In this document: piece after piece, positions 5,466 through 7,266 of the stretch
Position numbering within the stretch: the stretch's first letter is position 1
Layout of the letters: every line of letters starts with the position of its first letter
From: an uncultured Arcobacter sp.
Lineage (GTDB): Bacteria; Campylobacterota; Campylobacteria; Campylobacterales; Arcobacteraceae
Length of the DNA stretch: 7,266 nt
Assembly: GCA_937860115.1 (NCBI GenBank)
Contig: CALMBI010000195.1
Coordinates: 1 to 7,266 of the forward strand
Direction: 5' to 3'
Notes under the pieces: generated by a model
What the model was told of the DNA's origin: nothing
Databases searched by the model: none
The model's input: only the letters and a program-made list of their open reading frames with translations
Made by a program: the position numbers and the translations under genes

Positions 5466-6940
5466 CGAAGATTCAAAAGTTATCAGCAATATTGTTAAAA
5501 ATGAGTTAAAGTCACTTGGATATACATCAGATCAGTCATACGACTTTGATACAGCTGTCAAATATCTCAAGTCTACTAAATATGATTTGATTATTTTAGA
5601 TCTTCATTTGCCTGATGGTGAAGGGTATGAACTTATAAGTAATATTAAAAGTCTTACTGATACAAAAGTTGTAATCTTAACAGCCAACACAGAAAAACAA
5701 CTTAGAGAAGAATTATTCCACCATGGAATTTTAGATTATATAATCAAAGATAAAAACCTATCATATGCACTAAAAGAGCTGCATAAGGTATTAGAACATA
5801 TTCAAACAGTAAAAACATATAATATTTTAGTTATTGATGATTCTGCATTTATTTGTAAACAAATCGAAAATGTTTTACTTCCTAGAAATTATAAGGTTAC
5901 TATTGCAAAAACTGCTCAAGATGGTTTGGAAAAACTCTTAAATGGTAAATATGATCTTATAACTCTTGATATGGAACTCCCTGATATTCATGGAAGTGAT
6001 GTATTAGAAGAGATTAAATTACGAAAAGAGTTTTTAGATATTCCAATCATTGTAATCTCTGGTACTAATGATAGTGATTTAATAAGAAAGATTTATAAAC
6101 TAGGTGGAAGCGATTTTATTAGAAAACCTTTTATTGTAGATGAGTTTGCACTTAAAGTTGATCTTTGGATCGATTATAGAAAAAAACATTTTAATGAGCT
6201 TGAACAAAAAGATCAACTTCTTTCTCAACAATCAAAAATGGCTACTATGGGTGAGATGCTTGAAAATATTACCCATCAGTCACGTCAGCCACTCTCAATC
6301 ATCACTTCTTTAGCAAGTGGAACTCTATTTGAACAAGAGATGCATGGTGAAGTTACAAAGGAACATTTAAAGGATTCGCTCGAACAAATAGTCCAATCAG
6401 CAGTGCACTTAAGTGACACTATGACAATGTTTAGAAATTTTTATAAAAAAGAATCACCAAAAAGTGAATTTGACTTAGAAGGATTGTTTACAAAGGCATT
6501 TCAGTTAACTCAATCAAAATTTCATAATCGTGAGATCAAATTTATAAATCAATTTGAGAAGATCACACCTAATGGATATGAAACAGAACTTCTACAAGTT
6601 TTTATCAATATTTCAAATAATGCACGTGATGAGTTTGAAAAAAATAAATTTAATGAAAAATATATTTTTATAAAAACTAACAAAGAGATGATAAATGCAT
6701 TTATATATCAATAAAAGATAATGCTGGCGGTATTCCAGAAGATGTTTTATAATGCACACTTAACAACTAAAGGGAGTGAAAAGGGACTGGAATAGGGCTT
6801 TATATGAGTAAAGAGATTATTGAAAAACATTATGATGGGCAGATTACATGTAAAAACGAAAATTTTACTTATGATAGTAATATTTATCGTGGAGCAAACT
6901 TTACTATTACAATCCCCCTTAATTAAATATTTTCTTTAGC

Positions 6941-6959
6941 TTGGCTATAATCTTGCCAA
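6941..6959 (+). promoter_or_regulatory. Promoter -10 of tkt within a short inverted repeat
   Basis: TATAAT at 6946-6951 is preceded by TTGGC and followed after three bases by GCCAA, so a 5-bp inverted repeat with a 9-nt centre spans the box. The predicted transcript starts near 6958-6960, giving a leader of about 36 nt before TTG 6996. No good -35 is seen. The inverted repeat may be an operator or chance. Confidence 0.5.
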
Positions 6960-6984
6960 ACTTACCAATTAAAAATTCAAAATT

Positions 6985-6988
6985 AGGA
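6985..6988 (+). promoter_or_regulatory. tkt ribosome binding site (decides the start)
   Basis: AGGA lies 7 nt before TTG 6996 but only 1 nt before the ATG at 6990, which is too close to work. The family N-terminus MSN... also fits the TTG. Confidence 0.6.
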
Positions 6989-6995
6989 TATGAAA

Positions 6996-7266
6996 TTGTC
7001 AAATAATTTATTACAAAAACAAGCTGATACGATTCGATTTTTAGCAGCTGATATGGTTCAAGCTGCAAATAGCGGACACCCAGGTGCTCCAATGGGACTA
7101 GCTGATATTGCTACAGTTTTAAGTAAACATCTTAAAATAAATCCAAAAGATGCAACTTGGCTCAATAGAGATAGATTAGTTTTTAGTGGAGGGCATGCAA
7201 GTTCTTTAGTGTATTCATTATTACACCTTTGGGGATTTGATGTTAGTTTAGAAGATTTAAAAGCTT
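6996..7266 (+). CDS. tkt: Transketolase, N-terminal part (runs off window)
   Basis: Transketolase moves two-carbon ketol units between sugar phosphates using thiamine diphosphate, in the non-oxidative pentose phosphate pathway. The first 90 codons are present and open to the edge; a complete protein has about 640-660 residues. Recognisable are the opening ADTIRFLAADMVQ helix, the ThDP/substrate block ANSGHPGAPMGLADIATVL with its conserved His, RDRLVFSGGHASSLVYSLLHL (second conserved His) and the following WGFDVSLEDLKA. I chose TTG 6996 over ATG 6990 from the ribosome binding site spacing and the MSN-type start usual in the family; the difference is two residues. The gene has its own promoter just after the broken kinase gene, so the two are not a functional operon. 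Confidence 0.95.
   Translation, partial: MSNNLLQKQADTIRFLAADMVQAANSGHPGAPMGLADIATVLSKHLKINPKDATWLNRDRLVFSGGHASSLVYSLLHLWGFDVSLEDLKA

Larger units (their letters stand above)
5221..6926 (+). pseudogene. Disrupted receiver-receiver-histidine kinase gene
   Basis: The ancestral product was a cytoplasmic hybrid signalling protein. It begins MKKVLVV at 5221, is interrupted, and resumes at 5464 with NEDSKVISN, the acidic pocket of receiver 1. Its phospho-acceptor Asp is at 5599 (LIILDLHLPD), then Thr in LTANTE and Lys in IIKDK. Receiver 2 runs from YNILVIDDS (about 5818) with Asp at 5968 (ITLDMELPD) and Lys in IRKPF. A coiled linker leads to the phospho-accepting His at 6274 (ENITHQSRQPLS) and the N-box NISNNARDEF near 6616. 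Three lesions then break the ATPase domain. After gag 6685-6687 a base is lost; the frame continues DDKCIYISIKDNAGG. At 6750 'PEDVL' runs into TAA and the family's 'xKIF' is missing before NAHLTTKG. One G is missing at 6784-6785 before TGIGLYMSKEII, which ends ITIPLN-stop. With the 5' insertion this cannot make an active kinase, though 5443-6714 stays open. Confidence 0.85.

Noticed and set aside
1..7266. tRNA, rRNA, CRISPR array, riboswitch, toxin-antitoxin or defence system.
   Set aside because: No cloverleaf, regularly spaced repeats, conserved riboswitch core or defence motifs were seen on reading both strands.

Overview
The window looks like a chromosomal segment of a low-GC member of the Campylobacterota (Epsilonproteobacteria), probably a Sulfurimonas-like or related free-living lineage. 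The assignment rests on AT-rich codon use, the short 281-residue BioB of the type I associate with this phylum, the topA-phosphodiesterase-bioB gene order, weak -35 but clear TATAAT/TAAAAT -10 boxes, and the style of the receiver-receiver-kinase gene. No database search was possible, so the genus is an inference.

Layout. At the left edge (minus strand, 52-258) is a short remnant of a FIST-domain sensory protein, stopped after 68 residues. Next is a compact minus-strand operon transcribed right to left: topA (DNA topoisomerase I, 1688-4120), a YfcE-type metallophosphoesterase (1175-1687) whose ATG abuts the topA stop, and bioB (biotin synthase, 340-1185), which overlaps the phosphoesterase by 11 bases. 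A divergent intergenic region of about 190 bp (4121-4306) separates topA from a plus-strand gene for a single-pass, RodZ-like membrane protein (4307-5137). This region carries candidate promoters in both directions and an 11-bp direct repeat with a 22-bp period. The membrane-protein gene ends in a strong intrinsic-terminator hairpin with its stop codon in the loop.

The most unusual part is 5208-6926: one ancestral gene for a two-receiver plus histidine-kinase protein, now visibly broken. Its start (MKKVLVV) is cut after seven codons by about 220 bp of foreign DNA. That DNA includes the first ~24 codons of an IS30-family transposase and fuses directly to the rest of the first receiver. The 3' ATPase domain has three further lesions: a single-base loss near 6688, a short deletion near 6750 and a single-base loss near 6784. 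Its conserved N, G1 and G2 motifs can still be read across three frame segments. The window closes with the first ~90 codons of tkt (transketolase), which has its own promoter and most likely starts at TTG 6996.

The window therefore combines housekeeping genes (DNA topology, biotin, pentose phosphate/Calvin-type carbon shuffling, cell envelope) with two decayed signalling genes (FIST and receiver-kinase). I see no RNA gene, CRISPR array, prophage or intact novel system. The best leads are the IS-scarred kinase, the zinc-less lysine-tailed TopA, the Arg-to-Met change at the BioB auxiliary-cluster site, and the direct-repeat operator candidate.
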